Positions 35,024 through 43,699 are shown, counted from the stretch's first letter. The stretch: DNA of 64,000 bases from CAG-390 sp045644325 (GCA_045644325.1 JAZRGT010000097.1:1-64000), one strand, 5' to 3'. Made by a program: numbers and translations. The notes: generated by a model not told the origin, from the letters alone.

Positions 35024-35121
35024 AAACAACCGTAAGTTAACCCCAAAGCCACTTACGGTTGTTTAATTTCAAGAAAAACAACCTTTGATATCTTCATTTT
35101 CCACACCGAAAATGGTATAAT
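35024..35121 (+). promoter_or_regulatory. Shared control region of XRE regulator 2
   Basis: Inverted repeat AAACAACCGTAAGT / ACTTACGGTTGTTT (35024-35064), AACAACCTTTGATATCTTC and TATAAT (35116-35121). This copies the layout at 32061-32158. Confidence 0.6.
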
Positions 35122-35150
35122 TAAGGCACAAAAGAAAAGGAGTTCGACTA

Positions 35151-35651
35151 ATGGACACTATCGGAAAAAGAATCGCGGCATACCGAAAAAAGAAAAATAT
35201 AAAACAAGACGAACTCGCCGAAGCCCTCGGTGTTTCTCCGCAAGCCGTGAGCAAATGGGAAAACGACGTCTCCTGCCCCGACATCTCGCTTCTGCCTGCG
35301 CTATCTAATAACCTCGGCGTCAGCATTGATGAAATTATTACTGGCAAAAGATATTATCCGTGTGCTTGCAACATCGAAGAACTTGACAGTAAAACATTTA
35401 CCCTTCTCTTTGAAATCGACGGTGTTGAATGCTCAAAAATGAATCTACGTATGTCTATGGTACGAAAAGCAGTTGAAAAAGGGTTGGATCCAATAACTCT
35501 GAACGATTGCAAAAAGTCTTTTAATAATGTAGATTTTGCCGCAATACTCAATTTAGTTGTTGGAATAGCCGAAACCGGTCAAACCGGAATTCTTTTCGAG
35601 TGCAGCGACGGTAAAGCGAAGGCGAAATTTATTGTAGAGTCACAAGAATAA
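35151..35651 (+). CDS. XRE-family regulator paralogue
   Basis: 166 aa. The HTH (residues about 5-60) is nearly identical to the regulator at 32189. The C-terminal part (about 75-165) has the same architecture but has diverged, contains Cys residues and uses AT-richer codons. AAAAGGAG precedes the ATG. It stands alone with its own terminator. Since it shares the upstream inverted repeat, the two regulators may bind each other's control regions. Confidence 0.85.
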   Translation: MDTIGKRIAAYRKKKNIKQDELAEALGVSPQAVSKWENDVSCPDISLLPALSNNLGVSIDEIITGKRYYPCACNIEELDSKTFTLLFEIDGVECSKMNLRMSMVRKAVEKGLDPITLNDCKKSFNNVDFAAILNLVVGIAETGQTGILFECSDGKAKAKFIVESQE

Positions 35652-35654
35652 ATC

Positions 35655-35690
35655 AATCCGAAGACTTCATCCCGAAGCCTTCGGATTTTA
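35655..35690 (+). terminator. Terminator of XRE regulator 2
   Basis: AATCCGAAG and CTTCGGATT stem followed by TTAATTAATT. Confidence 0.7.
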
Positions 35691-35693
35691 ATT

Positions 35694-35747
35694 AATTAAA
35701 TTCCGAGCCAAGCGAGGAATTTTTTCTTACCTCTTACCTCTGCCCTA
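35694..35747 (-). repeat. Family C 3'-end repeat (eno)
   Basis: On the minus strand it starts with the eno stop codon (TTTAGGGCAGAGGTAAGAGG) and ends in an AAATTCC/GGAATTT hairpin. Matches the start of 61746-61815 after tyrS. Confidence 0.6.
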
Positions 35748-37058
35748 AACCTTCACCGCACCCTTCGGATTCATCTTAACCCTCGCACTTCCGTACTTCG
35801 CCGCCGCTCCGAGGCAGGATTCGATGGTGAGAAGGCGGTTGTATTTCGCAAGTCTTTCGCTTCTGCAGGGCGCGCCGGATTTGATGAAGGGCGATGCAAG
35901 TGCTACGGCGAGGTCGGCAAGGGTCGAGTCCTCGGTCTCGCCCGAGCGGTGCGACATAATGGTCATATATCCCGATGCCGCCGCCATTTCGCAGACGCGG
36001 ATGGTCTCCGAAAGTGTGCCTATCTGGTTCGGCTTGACGAGCACCGCGTTTGCCGCGCCTTCTTCGATTCCGCGCTTGACTCGCTCGGGATTGGTGACGA
36101 AGAAATCGTCGCCGACGAGCATTATCTTTGAGCCAAGCCGCTCGGTCATCTTGCTCCATCCCACAAAATCGCGCTGATCGAGTCCGTCCTCGATCGAATA
36201 GATCGGATAACGCGCCGAAAGCGACTCCCAAAGCATGATGAGCGATTCCGTATCATAGCTTTTTCCGCTCTTCGGGCATCTGTAAAGTCCCTCGGACTCG
36301 GAATACCACTCGCTTGCCGCCACGTCGAGCGCGATCTTGACGTCGTCAAGCGCGTATCCCGCATCCGTAACGGCGCGGCAGATGAGATCGAGCGCCGCCG
36401 TGTCGCTCTCGAGATTCGGCGCGTATCCGCCCTCGTCACCGACAGCGGTCGAGAGTCCTTCCTTTTTAAGGATCGAACCGAGCGTGTGATATATCTCGCA
36501 CCCCGCGCGTAATGCCTCGGCGAAGCTCGGTGCGCCGACGGGCATTATCATAAATTCCTGAATATCGACGTTATTCGACGCGTGCGCGCCACCGTTGAGG
36601 ATGTTGAACATCGGCACGGGCAGTCGGTTTGCCCTCGCGCCGCCGAGATACTGCCAAGGGCATTGCGAGAAGGACGATGCCGCAGCGCGCATAGTGGCAA
36701 GCGACACGGCAAGGATCGCGTTCGCGCCGAGCCGCTTTTTCTCGTCCGTACCGTCGATTCCGCGCATAATTCTGTCTACCTCGAACTGCTTTGTCGCATT
36801 TACGCCGACAAGTGCGGGCGAAATTTCTTCTCTTATAGCTTCAACCGCCTCTTTTACGCCTTTACCACCGTAACGCCCAATGTCACCGTCGCGCTTTTCG
36901 TGCGCCTCGTAGATGCCCGTCGATGCGCCCGACGGCACGCTCGCGCGTCCAACGCTTCCGTCACGGCAAAGCACAGTCGCCTCGACCGTCGGATTTCCGC
37001 GCGAATCTATCACCTCGCGCCCCATTACTTTTTCGATTATTGGTTTATTCTGTATCAT
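35745..37058 (-). CDS. eno: Enolase
   Basis: 437 aa. Full-length with the N-terminal REVIDSRGNPTVEATV, the SGASTGIYEA loop, the catalytic Glu region VGDEGGYAPNL, the signature LVKPNQIGTLSE with the catalytic Lys and the SHRSGETED motif. It converts 2-phosphoglycerate to phosphoenolpyruvate in glycolysis. AAAGGAG precedes the ATG. It stands alone between two terminator-like regions. Confidence 0.96.
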   Translation of the reverse strand: MIQNKPIIEKVMGREVIDSRGNPTVEATVLCRDGSVGRASVPSGASTGIYEAHEKRDGDIGRYGGKGVKEAVEAIREEISPALVGVNATKQFEVDRIMRGIDGTDEKKRLGANAILAVSLATMRAAASSFSQCPWQYLGGARANRLPVPMFNILNGGAHASNNVDIQEFMIMPVGAPSFAEALRAGCEIYHTLGSILKKEGLSTAVGDEGGYAPNLESDTAALDLICRAVTDAGYALDDVKIALDVAASEWYSESEGLYRCPKSGKSYDTESLIMLWESLSARYPIYSIEDGLDQRDFVGWSKMTERLGSKIMLVGDDFFVTNPERVKRGIEEGAANAVLVKPNQIGTLSETIRVCEMAAASGYMTIMSHRSGETEDSTLADLAVALASPFIKSGAPCRSERLAKYNRLLTIESCLGAAAKYGSARVKMNPKGAVKV

Positions 37059-37113
37059 AATTATACTCCTTTTTTATTTAGTATTTGGAAAAGGGGCGTA
37101 ATTATTCATAAAC

Positions 37114-37145
37114 AAAAATGAGATGTCCGCGGACATCTCATTTTT
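37114..37145. terminator. Perfect 32-bp palindrome, terminator
   Basis: AAAAATGAGATGTCCG followed by its exact complement with no loop bases. It lies just beyond the SDR stop and upstream of eno on the minus strand. Confidence 0.75.
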
Positions 37146-37149
37146 ATAT

Positions 37150-37926
37150 TTACTTTTTCTTCTGCTGTTTGCACCAGACGTTCATAACGGTCTTATGGGG
37201 AAAAAGCTTCACTCCAAGCACCTGAGCGCGGACGGGGAAACCGCAGACGGAAACGTCTTTTCCCTTCTTCATATCGCGAAGAGCGCGGGTGATAACCTGC
37301 TCGGATGTGTAATATCTGTTATAATAGCTGATCGTATCGTCGTGCACGGCGGTATCGAAGAACTCGGTGAGTACCCAGCCGGGGCAAACCGTCATCACAC
37401 GGATGCCTCTGCCCGCGCTCTTGAGCTCACGGTTCAGCGCACGGCTGAAGGAGAGCACGAATGCCTTTGAAGCGCCGTAAACGTTGATAAACGGAACGGG
37501 CTGGAAGGATGAAAGCGAGCCGAGCTGATAGATTCTGCCGCCCTCGGACATATGCGCGAGGGTGTGGTAGGTCATGGCAACGAGCGCCTTATCGTTGAGA
37601 TCGATCATCGCAAGCTGACGCTCGAGATCCATATCAAGGAATCCCTTGAAGTGACCGAAGCCCGCGGCGTTGACAAGCACCGCGACATCAACGTTCTCGG
37701 ATTCAAGCATCGCCTTGTATTCATCCCACGCCTCGGATTTCGTAAGGTCCATCGGAATTACCTTTGCGGGATTCTTGCAGGACTTTGCGATCTCCTCAAG
37801 TCTGTCCGCGCGGCGCGCGATGAGCCATATTTCGTCAAATTTTTCCTCGCCGTCGATGCGAAGGGCAAATTCTCTGCCCATTCCCGATGACGCGCCTGTT
37901 ATAACGGCAATTTTCTTCTTTTCCAT
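37150..37926 (-). CDS. Short-chain dehydrogenase
   Basis: 258 aa. TGASSGMG cofactor motif near residue 11, NAAGFGHF near 86, a catalytic Ser in LGSLSSF and YGASK near 149-153. NAD(P)-dependent oxidoreductase of unknown substrate. Its ATG overlaps the stop of the DUF4886 gene by one base (TGATG), so it is translationally coupled as the last gene of a four-gene operon. Confidence 0.9.
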   Translation of the reverse strand: MEKKKIAVITGASSGMGREFALRIDGEEKFDEIWLIARRADRLEEIAKSCKNPAKVIPMDLTKSEAWDEYKAMLESENVDVAVLVNAAGFGHFKGFLDMDLERQLAMIDLNDKALVAMTYHTLAHMSEGGRIYQLGSLSSFQPVPFINVYGASKAFVLSFSRALNRELKSAGRGIRVMTVCPGWVLTEFFDTAVHDDTISYYNRYYTSEQVITRALRDMKKGKDVSVCGFPVRAQVLGVKLFPHKTVMNVWCKQQKKK

Positions 37927-38699
37927 CAGTATGCCTCTTTAGCGTATTCCTTATTGAGCTCGCGGTACTTTGCACTGATCTCGGAGACGATCGCGCGAGC
38001 GGCAGCAGCCGCCTCGGGAGTTACTTCCTCATCGAAATCCGAGAAGCTGTTTTCGCTGATATCTCTGCCAGAAAGGGTTGCGTATACGTTGAGCGCGAGG
38101 AGGTATCTGCCAACGCCCTTGTGAGCGTGGAAGCCGTCGCGGTGGACTGCCTCAATACCGTAGTTTGCTTTTTCCTGCCAGAGCTTATACATAACCTCGC
38201 CGTTGGGAATTATTCCCCACGCGCAGGTGTTCTTTGCCATCTTAACATAGCAATCCTTGATCGCCTCGATCATATCCGCAGGGTTGGTGAAGGATGTGAG
38301 CTTAAAGCGGGGGGCATCGGTCTCGAAGGTCCAGGTCTGGTGAACGTAGAACTTCGCCTTGGGCGCATAGGTGCGGACGAACGCGGCAAGCTCGGTTGCG
38401 AAGGGCTCGTAGCTTGCTTCATCGCCGCTCTGAGGACTGCACTGCTGTGTTGCAACAACGTCCCACTCGTCGGAAAGAAGTGCCTGCTGAAGCGAGACCA
38501 TAAGACCGGACTTATGACCGTTGATCTGAAATTCGTAAGCCGCCTCGCCCGAGAGCATATTGCGGTAGTGGCGGTAGAGAGAGCAACCGCCAATATAGAG
38601 GTTCACGACCTTCCAATTCTTGCCGTCGGCGCGTGCGATGCCGTGGAGATAGCGGGTGGTATCCTCGCCGAAGCTGTTAGCAATAAACAGAATTTTCAT
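37926..38699 (-). CDS. DUF4886 (SGNH-like) protein
   Basis: 257 aa. The N-terminus ILFIANSFGEDTTRYL and NLYIGGCSL fit the DUF4886 family, an SGNH-like fold with the nucleophile in a G-N-S/N-S-F motif; a late DGFHAHKGVGRYL segment would hold the Asp and His. No signal peptide, so a cytosolic esterase-like enzyme of unknown substrate. It lies 11 bases after the PPi-PFK gene and overlaps the SDR gene. Confidence 0.75.
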   Translation of the reverse strand: MKILFIANSFGEDTTRYLHGIARADGKNWKVVNLYIGGCSLYRHYRNMLSGEAAYEFQINGHKSGLMVSLQQALLSDEWDVVATQQCSPQSGDEASYEPFATELAAFVRTYAPKAKFYVHQTWTFETDAPRFKLTSFTNPADMIEAIKDCYVKMAKNTCAWGIIPNGEVMYKLWQEKANYGIEAVHRDGFHAHKGVGRYLLALNVYATLSGRDISENSFSDFDEEVTPEAAAAARAIVSEISAKYRELNKEYAKEAY

Positions 38700-38710
38700 T
38701 GATTTTCACC

Positions 38711-39958
38711 TCAGATAATTATATAATCGGGAATTCCGTTGATAAACTTGGGGCTTGCCTCGCCCTTGATGAGGGGAAGGAGGTAGTGGCAGCACTCGTC
38801 GGTAACGTCGTTGCCCGCCTCATTGATGAATTTATCGTCAACGACCTTGATCTTGTTTGCGATCTCGGAAACGTCGGAGTGACCGATGGTGTAGGAATAT
38901 TCCTCGCCTTCGCCGCGGAGAATGAGCATCATCTCGCGGGAAAGTCCCTCTGCCGCAGCCTTTACCGCTGCCTTACCTACCGAAACAGACTCGGTGAGGT
39001 CCTGAACGGACGCGATGTGTGCGGCACATCTCTGGGGGAGGTTGAGCTCGATCGAACGAACCTTGCATCCGATCTCTGCCTTAACCGCAAGCTCAAGTGC
39101 CTTACCGGTACCCGAAAGCTGCTTGTGACCGAAAGCGTCGGTGGATTCAACGCCGATGCCCTCGCAGACGTATCTGCCGTCAGCGAAACGAACGCCCTCG
39201 GAAACCGCGATAACTACGTTGGGGTGCTTCTCAAGTGCCGCGCGGACGTCAGCGAAGAACTGCTCCATGCTGAAGGTGCGCTCGGGGAGATAAACGTAAT
39301 CGGGTGCAACGCCGTTTACAACTCTGCCGATCGCGGAAGCGGTGGTCAGCCAGCCCGAGTCACGTCCCATGATCTCAACGATCGTAACAGCCTTGGTGGT
39401 GTAGACCGCACAGTCGCGGATGATCTCCTGCATAGTTACGGCGATGTACTTTGCCGCAGAGGGGAATCCGGGGGTGTGGTCGGTGCCGACGAGGTCGTTA
39501 TCGATGGTCTTCGGTACGCCGATGATGCGCATCTCGTATTCGTGACCCTTGGTGTATTCGCAAAGCTTTGCAACGGTATCCATAGAATCGTTGCCGCCGA
39601 TATAGAAGAAATAGCGGATGTTGTACTTCTTGAAAATCTCAAGCAGGCGGGCATAGACCTCTTCTCCGCCCTCTTCGCCCTTCTTGGGGAGCTTCTTACG
39701 GCAAGAGCCGAGAGCCGCCGCGGGGGTGTGCTCAAGACGGGTGATGTCCTCTTCATTTGCAAAAACAGCACCGAGATCTACAAGATCCTCGCGTAAAAGT
39801 CCCTCAACGCCGTTGCGCATACCGTAAAGAGTACCGATCGCGCCGCCGTGGGAATCCTTGTCAAGATAACCTCTGATTACACCGGCAAGTGTTGCATTGA
39901 TAGCCGCAGTAGGTCCGCCGGACTGACCTACGACAGCGTTTCCGTAAAGAATAGCCAT
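38711..39958 (-). CDS. pfp: Pyrophosphate-type 6-phosphofructokinase
   Basis: 415 aa. The nucleotide site reads GGNDS, with Asp at the position where ATP enzymes have Gly, and the next motif is PKTIDNDL with Lys in place of Gly; both mark PPi rather than ATP as donor. MGRDSGWLT is also typical. It phosphorylates fructose 6-phosphate, potentially reversibly. An ATP-type PfkA is encoded at 51856. It sits 21 bases after an SGNH hydrolase gene in a four-gene minus-strand operon. Confidence 0.9.
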   Translation of the reverse strand: MAILYGNAVVGQSGGPTAAINATLAGVIRGYLDKDSHGGAIGTLYGMRNGVEGLLREDLVDLGAVFANEEDITRLEHTPAAALGSCRKKLPKKGEEGGEEVYARLLEIFKKYNIRYFFYIGGNDSMDTVAKLCEYTKGHEYEMRIIGVPKTIDNDLVGTDHTPGFPSAAKYIAVTMQEIIRDCAVYTTKAVTIVEIMGRDSGWLTTASAIGRVVNGVAPDYVYLPERTFSMEQFFADVRAALEKHPNVVIAVSEGVRFADGRYVCEGIGVESTDAFGHKQLSGTGKALELAVKAEIGCKVRSIELNLPQRCAAHIASVQDLTESVSVGKAAVKAAAEGLSREMMLILRGEGEEYSYTIGHSDVSEIANKIKVVDDKFINEAGNDVTDECCHYLLPLIKGEASPKFINGIPDYIII

Positions 39959-39979
39959 AGTAGTTTCTCCTATATCTGA

Positions 39980-41005
39980 TTAATTTTCTTTCTTTTTAAA
40001 TACCGCAAATGCGGCGATGGATGCAATTACGATTGCCGCCGAGGATACCGACGACATACATCCCGGAGCCTCAAGCTGACCTTCGGTTTCGGTAGCGGGA
40101 GCTTCGGTCGTTTCAGCCTCGGTTTCAGGCTCTGTAACCGGCTCGGTCTCGGGCTCTGTTACAGGCTCGGTTTCGGGAGTAAAGGGAACGGTGTTCAAGT
40201 ACTCAGTCAGAAGCTTCGCGATCGCTTTGTGACCGTCTGCGTTGGGGTGGATGTCGTAATTGGGCATATTGGTAAGCGCCGCCGCGTTCACGTCGATGAC
40301 CGAGGGAGCATCAAGAACCTCAAATCCCGAAGTGGCGCATACGGTATCGATCGATGCGTTGATCGATGCGATGAGAGTATCCGCAAAATTACCGAATTCG
40401 CCGAAGCCCGGCACGTTCTTCATCGGGTTATACTGCTTGACGAAGATAACGCGCGCGGTGGGGGCATTCTGCTTGATGATAGCGGCAATGGATGCAAGAT
40501 TTACCGCGTACTTGGTAAGCACGGCGCCAATCTTGGTCTGGAAATTGGTATTATTCGAAAGCGAAGCGAACTGCGCGGGAGTTGCGGCGGAAAGCACCTC
40601 GATCGAACCCTCAAGAGACGTAATGCTCTTGCCCGCGATAGCGGTTGCAACAAGCGGAACTGCGCCGAGAAGATCGTTGCCGCCGATAGTTATAACGATC
40701 AGATCTGCATATCCGAGATAGTTTTCAAGCTCGGGAAGAAGGTTGAGAAGGTCTGTGCTCGTTGCGCCGTCTACGGCACGGTTTACATATGTGCTCTTTG
40801 CATCAAGACCGAGGGATTCAGCCACGATGTTAGCGTAGGAATCGCAATCGTAGGGCGCTATGCCGTCAAGACCGTAACCCGTGGTGATCGAATCGCCGAG
40901 GGCGAGCATAAATTCGGGCTTTGCCGCCGTCGCCGGAACAGCAAGCGCGGCAAGGAGGGCAAGCACCGCAAGAAGCGAAGCAATTCGTAACGTAATCTTT
41001 TTCAT
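39980..41005 (-). CDS. Surface SGNH/GDSL hydrolase
   Basis: 341 aa. A signal peptide ending near PATAA is followed by an SGNH domain: nucleophile in ALGDSITTGYG, Gly in NRAVDGATS, Asn in IGGNDLLG and the Asp/His pair in YDIHPNADGH. A long TE(P) linker leads to APGC, a hydrophobic helix and KKKEN, the Cys-type tail. Likely a cell-surface lipase or carbohydrate esterase. GAAAGG on the minus strand is 7 bases from ATG 41005; the adjacent ATG 41008 is also possible. It is first in an operon with pfp. Confidence 0.85.
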   Translation of the reverse strand: MKKITLRIASLLAVLALLAALAVPATAAKPEFMLALGDSITTGYGLDGIAPYDCDSYANIVAESLGLDAKSTYVNRAVDGATSTDLLNLLPELENYLGYADLIVITIGGNDLLGAVPLVATAIAGKSITSLEGSIEVLSAATPAQFASLSNNTNFQTKIGAVLTKYAVNLASIAAIIKQNAPTARVIFVKQYNPMKNVPGFGEFGNFADTLIASINASIDTVCATSGFEVLDAPSVIDVNAAALTNMPNYDIHPNADGHKAIAKLLTEYLNTVPFTPETEPVTEPETEPVTEPETEAETTEAPATETEGQLEAPGCMSSVSSAAIVIASIAAFAVFKKKEN

Positions 41006-41043
41006 CATTTTACCTTTCATATATAAATAATAATACATTATAT

Positions 41044-41072
41044 ATGATATCATATTTCGCGCGATTTTTCAA
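41044..41072 (-). promoter_or_regulatory. Promoter of SGNH-pfp operon
   Basis: Minus strand: TTGAAA (41072-41067), 17-bp spacer, TATCAT (41049-41044). Confidence 0.7.
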
Positions 41073-41109
41073 GAGTTTTCGGTAACTTTTTATTTTCCTC
41101 ATTAATCAC

Positions 41110-41138
41110 TTGACAATCAGGCGAAAAAAAGATATAAT
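41110..41138 (+). promoter_or_regulatory. Promoter of GHL10-like gene
   Basis: TTGACA (41110-41115), 17-bp spacer, TATAAT (41133-41138); divergent from the SGNH promoter. Confidence 0.8.
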
Positions 41139-41169
41139 AAGTTATCAGTTTTTTCGGAGGTAACGACCT

Positions 41170-42888
41170 ATGTTCAAAAAGCTCCTATCCGCTATGCTCT
41201 GTCCGATAATGCTCATTCCGCTTTTTTCTTCCATTCCCATATCAGCCGCGGAGACTGCTGACAGTTCCGCTATCGTCGGCAAATGGCTTTGGGGAAGCAC
41301 AGTTGCCGACCTCGGTACGGACGGCGCTGAAATAATGATGTCTCGATGCGCCGAGGAGGGCATAACCGACGTTTATCTGCTCGTCAAGGGCACGGGCGGA
41401 AGGCTTGGTTACCTCAAAACTCAATATAAAAATCTTCTCACACGAGCAAGCCGCGACGTTTTGCAGGAAACTATCGATGCCGCGCATAAAAGGGGCATCC
41501 GTGTTCACGCGTGGATCTGCGTTGTTGAGGACGAGACCTACAAAAGCAATCACCCCGAAGCGGGAATGTGGCATTACATCCGCGCGCGGGATAACAATTT
41601 CATCACTCCTTATGACGAGGGCTACCGCGAATATATCGGCAACGTAGCAAAAGAGCTCGCGCAATACGATATTGACGGCATCCACCTCGATTATATCCGC
41701 TACAACCACAATGCAAACGGCTGGAGCGAAAAGGATTTCGAAAACCTTGCCGCTATGGGCGCGAATGTCGACCGTGTAAAGGAGCTCGTCGAAACCACTT
41801 GGGGCTATCACGGCAAGAGTGCCAACAACAGCTATATTTTCAACGCATATAAAAATAACGATCCCGACGCCCTCATCATCGCGCAGTACCGCAGAAACAA
41901 TATCAAGGAGCTTGCCGCTCATATCATCAATTCTGCAAAATCGGTAAATCCGAGCCTCGTGTTCAGTGCCGCAACAATGCCCGAGGGCGCATACGAGGCT
42001 TCCTACGCCGACCTGCATTACGGTCAGAATTACGATATTGCCGCAGAACTTTACGATTATATCTGTCCGATGGCGTACTCCACCAATTACGGCAAGGCGG
42101 ACAATTGGGTAGTCACCCTCGCCAAAAACTCGATCGACAAGGGCAACAAGGTAGTTATGGGAATTCAGGTCTTTGACTCCGTAACTTCTTCGCGCATTAT
42201 GACCGAAATGGAAAACATCCGCGCTCTTATGAAGGACTCGAAATACGGCAAAGGAATGCTCGGAACGGTATTTTTCCGTTCGGGAACCTATGAGTACGCA
42301 AAGGCGACATACGATACAGAGAGCAAAATCATCACGGTGAAGCTCGATAACACGCTGGGCTCTTCAGCCTACACTCAGGTGCGCATAGAAGCCAAGGGCA
42401 GGATCAGATTCACCGATGCCGCAATCGGCGACGGTATCGCCGAAAATGCAACGGTCACAGTATCCTCAAGCGGCTCGAACGTCACGTTTAAAAAGAGCAA
42501 TCTGCTCGGCGCACGCAAAAGCGGTTATTTGTATCTGAAATACGAGGGCGAAATCGATCCCTCGAAGCTCCCCGTGCTCATCCGTCTTTACACATCCGGC
42601 GGAGAAGCGCGCGTATACACGGTGTTCTGTGACTCAAGTGCACAAAACGCCGAGGTGGGCGAACCGATATTCCCCGAGCCCGAAGTAACAACTCCCGAAA
42701 CCACGCAAGCCGAGACTACCTCAGTCGAAACAACAAGCGAAGCCACCGCAGAGGCAACCGAGCCTTCCGAGCCCAAAGATGAAGGTAAGCCTTCTTCCAT
42801 CCTGACGATCGTTATAGCCGCGGCGGCAATCGTTGCAATAGGCGCGGGAGCTTTCATTATTCTGAAAACAAAAAAGAGGTCAAAATAA
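41170..42888 (+). CDS. Surface GHL10-like (DUF187) glycoside hydrolase-type protein
   Basis: 572 aa. A signal peptide (about 1-27) precedes a TIM-barrel domain (about 35-370). It has HAWICVVED, the barrel motif DGIHLDYIRY near residues 171-180 and the YDYICPMAYSTNY segment, as in the GHL10/DUF187 family of putative glycoside hydrolases. A beta-rich region (about 375-490), a Thr/Glu linker and a C-terminal helix ending KTKKRSK follow. Unlike the other surface proteins here the pre-helix segment (KPSSIL) has no Cys. CGGAGG precedes the ATG. Substrate unknown. Confidence 0.82.
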   Translation: MFKKLLSAMLCPIMLIPLFSSIPISAAETADSSAIVGKWLWGSTVADLGTDGAEIMMSRCAEEGITDVYLLVKGTGGRLGYLKTQYKNLLTRASRDVLQETIDAAHKRGIRVHAWICVVEDETYKSNHPEAGMWHYIRARDNNFITPYDEGYREYIGNVAKELAQYDIDGIHLDYIRYNHNANGWSEKDFENLAAMGANVDRVKELVETTWGYHGKSANNSYIFNAYKNNDPDALIIAQYRRNNIKELAAHIINSAKSVNPSLVFSAATMPEGAYEASYADLHYGQNYDIAAELYDYICPMAYSTNYGKADNWVVTLAKNSIDKGNKVVMGIQVFDSVTSSRIMTEMENIRALMKDSKYGKGMLGTVFFRSGTYEYAKATYDTESKIITVKLDNTLGSSAYTQVRIEAKGRIRFTDAAIGDGIAENATVTVSSSGSNVTFKKSNLLGARKSGYLYLKYEGEIDPSKLPVLIRLYTSGGEARVYTVFCDSSAQNAEVGEPIFPEPEVTTPETTQAETTSVETTSEATAEATEPSEPKDEGKPSSILTIVIAAAAIVAIGAGAFIILKTKKRSK

Positions 42889-42907
42889 CATTCCGACCTC
42901 AACATCA

Positions 42908-43023
42908 AGGCGAAGCCTTGTATATCATCAATCCGCAGCAGATACACGCTTCGCGTGATGATATACGCCTTCGGCGATGATATACACGCTTGCGCGTGAT
43001 GATATACCAAGCCTGCGGCTTGG
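42908..43023. repeat. Comb of hairpins separated by ATGATATA
   Basis: Hairpins AAGGC-GCCTT, CACGC-GCGTG (twice, with different loops), CGCC-GGCG and CCAAGCC-GGCTTGG are joined by ATGATATA spacers; the first spacer is in inverse orientation. It begins about 20 bases after the GHL10-like stop. Same logic as 26950-27052 with another spacer. Confidence 0.8.
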
Positions 43024-43025
43024 AT

Positions 43026-43062
43026 AAAAAAAAGCGTATTGCTTTCGCAATACGCTTTTTTT
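43026..43062. terminator. Terminator of 6S RNA (bidirectional)
   Basis: GCGTATTGC and GCAATACGC around TTTC, flanked by A8 on one side and T8 on the other. Confidence 0.85.
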
Positions 43063-43063
43063 A

Positions 43064-43262
43064 CTCCCGCCGAGCCGTGTAACCGCAGTCGGAAACCCTG
43101 CCGAGCAAGGTGGGTGCCTATCTTTGGCCTCACTGCTCCCAACGTCCCGTGCATTCGTCGAGACAAGTCAATCGAATTGAGTGCGCGGGGAGGTCTGCAA
43201 AACAGCCGCCGAACTATTCAGCTCCCTTTAATATCATGTCGGTTCCACATATACGGTTAAGC
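43064..43262 (-). ncRNA. ssrS: 6S RNA
   Basis: A roughly 200-nt conserved-looking non-coding stretch on the minus strand, directly after DUF1292 and ending in a strong terminator. It folds like 6S RNA. The 5' GTGGAACCG pairs with the 3' CGGTTACAC, a central CTCCCCGCGC / GCACGGGACG-GGGAG region brackets a large open bulge, and the 3' half has GGCACCCACCTTG. 6S binds housekeeping RNA polymerase as a promoter mimic. The 5' end is approximate. An AAGCACA/TGTGCTT hairpin (43264-43291) separates it from DUF1292, so it may be processed from a longer transcript or have its own start. Confidence 0.72.
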
Positions 43263-43291
43263 ACAAACTAAGCAGGATAAATGTGCTTTAA

Positions 43292-43612
43292 TTATTCAGC
43301 GTCGTAGTCGTACTCCGCGCTGAAGGCATCGTCAAAAATGCCTGCGATACGCTCAAACTCAGCGTCGTCCTCGATGTCAACGAGTTCCTCGTTGCCGTCA
43401 GCGTCCTTAACGCTCTTGAGAATGATGTACTCCTCAAAGCCGCCGTCATCATCGGCAGAGCCCTCGGGAATGAGCGCGAAATACTGCACGCCCTTATCAA
43501 CGTATCCGCCGATAAGCTCGAAGCGCACCTCGTTGTCGTTTTCATCAAGAAGGGTTACGATCTCAACCTCTTCGCTTTCGTCTACACCGACGGGAATATT
43601 CTTATCTGTCAT
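43292..43612 (-). CDS. DUF1292 (YrzB-like) protein
   Basis: 106 aa, very acidic. The VTLLDENDNEVRFELIG and YFALIP segments and the E-E-Y-I-I-L-K strand match DUF1292, a small clostridial/bacillar protein of unknown function. The ATG follows AGGACAGG. It has its own promoter and is followed by 6S RNA. Confidence 0.9.
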   Translation of the reverse strand: MTDKNIPVGVDESEEVEIVTLLDENDNEVRFELIGGYVDKGVQYFALIPEGSADDDGGFEEYIILKSVKDADGNEELVDIEDDAEFERIAGIFDDAFSAEYDYDAE

Positions 43613-43644
43613 GGCTTTTCACCTGTCCTTATGTTACTATATAT

Positions 43645-43673
43645 ATTGTATACGAAAATCTCCGTTTTGTCAA
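43645..43673 (-). promoter_or_regulatory. Promoter of DUF1292 gene
   Basis: Minus strand: TTGACA (43673-43668), 17-bp spacer, TACAAT (43650-43645). Confidence 0.78.
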
Positions 43674-43699
43674 TGGGAAATTTTAGATTTTTCAATTTT

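Noticed and set aside
42908..43023. CRISPR array
   Set aside because: The constant unit is only 8 bases and the variable units are palindromes of unequal length; no cas genes nearby.
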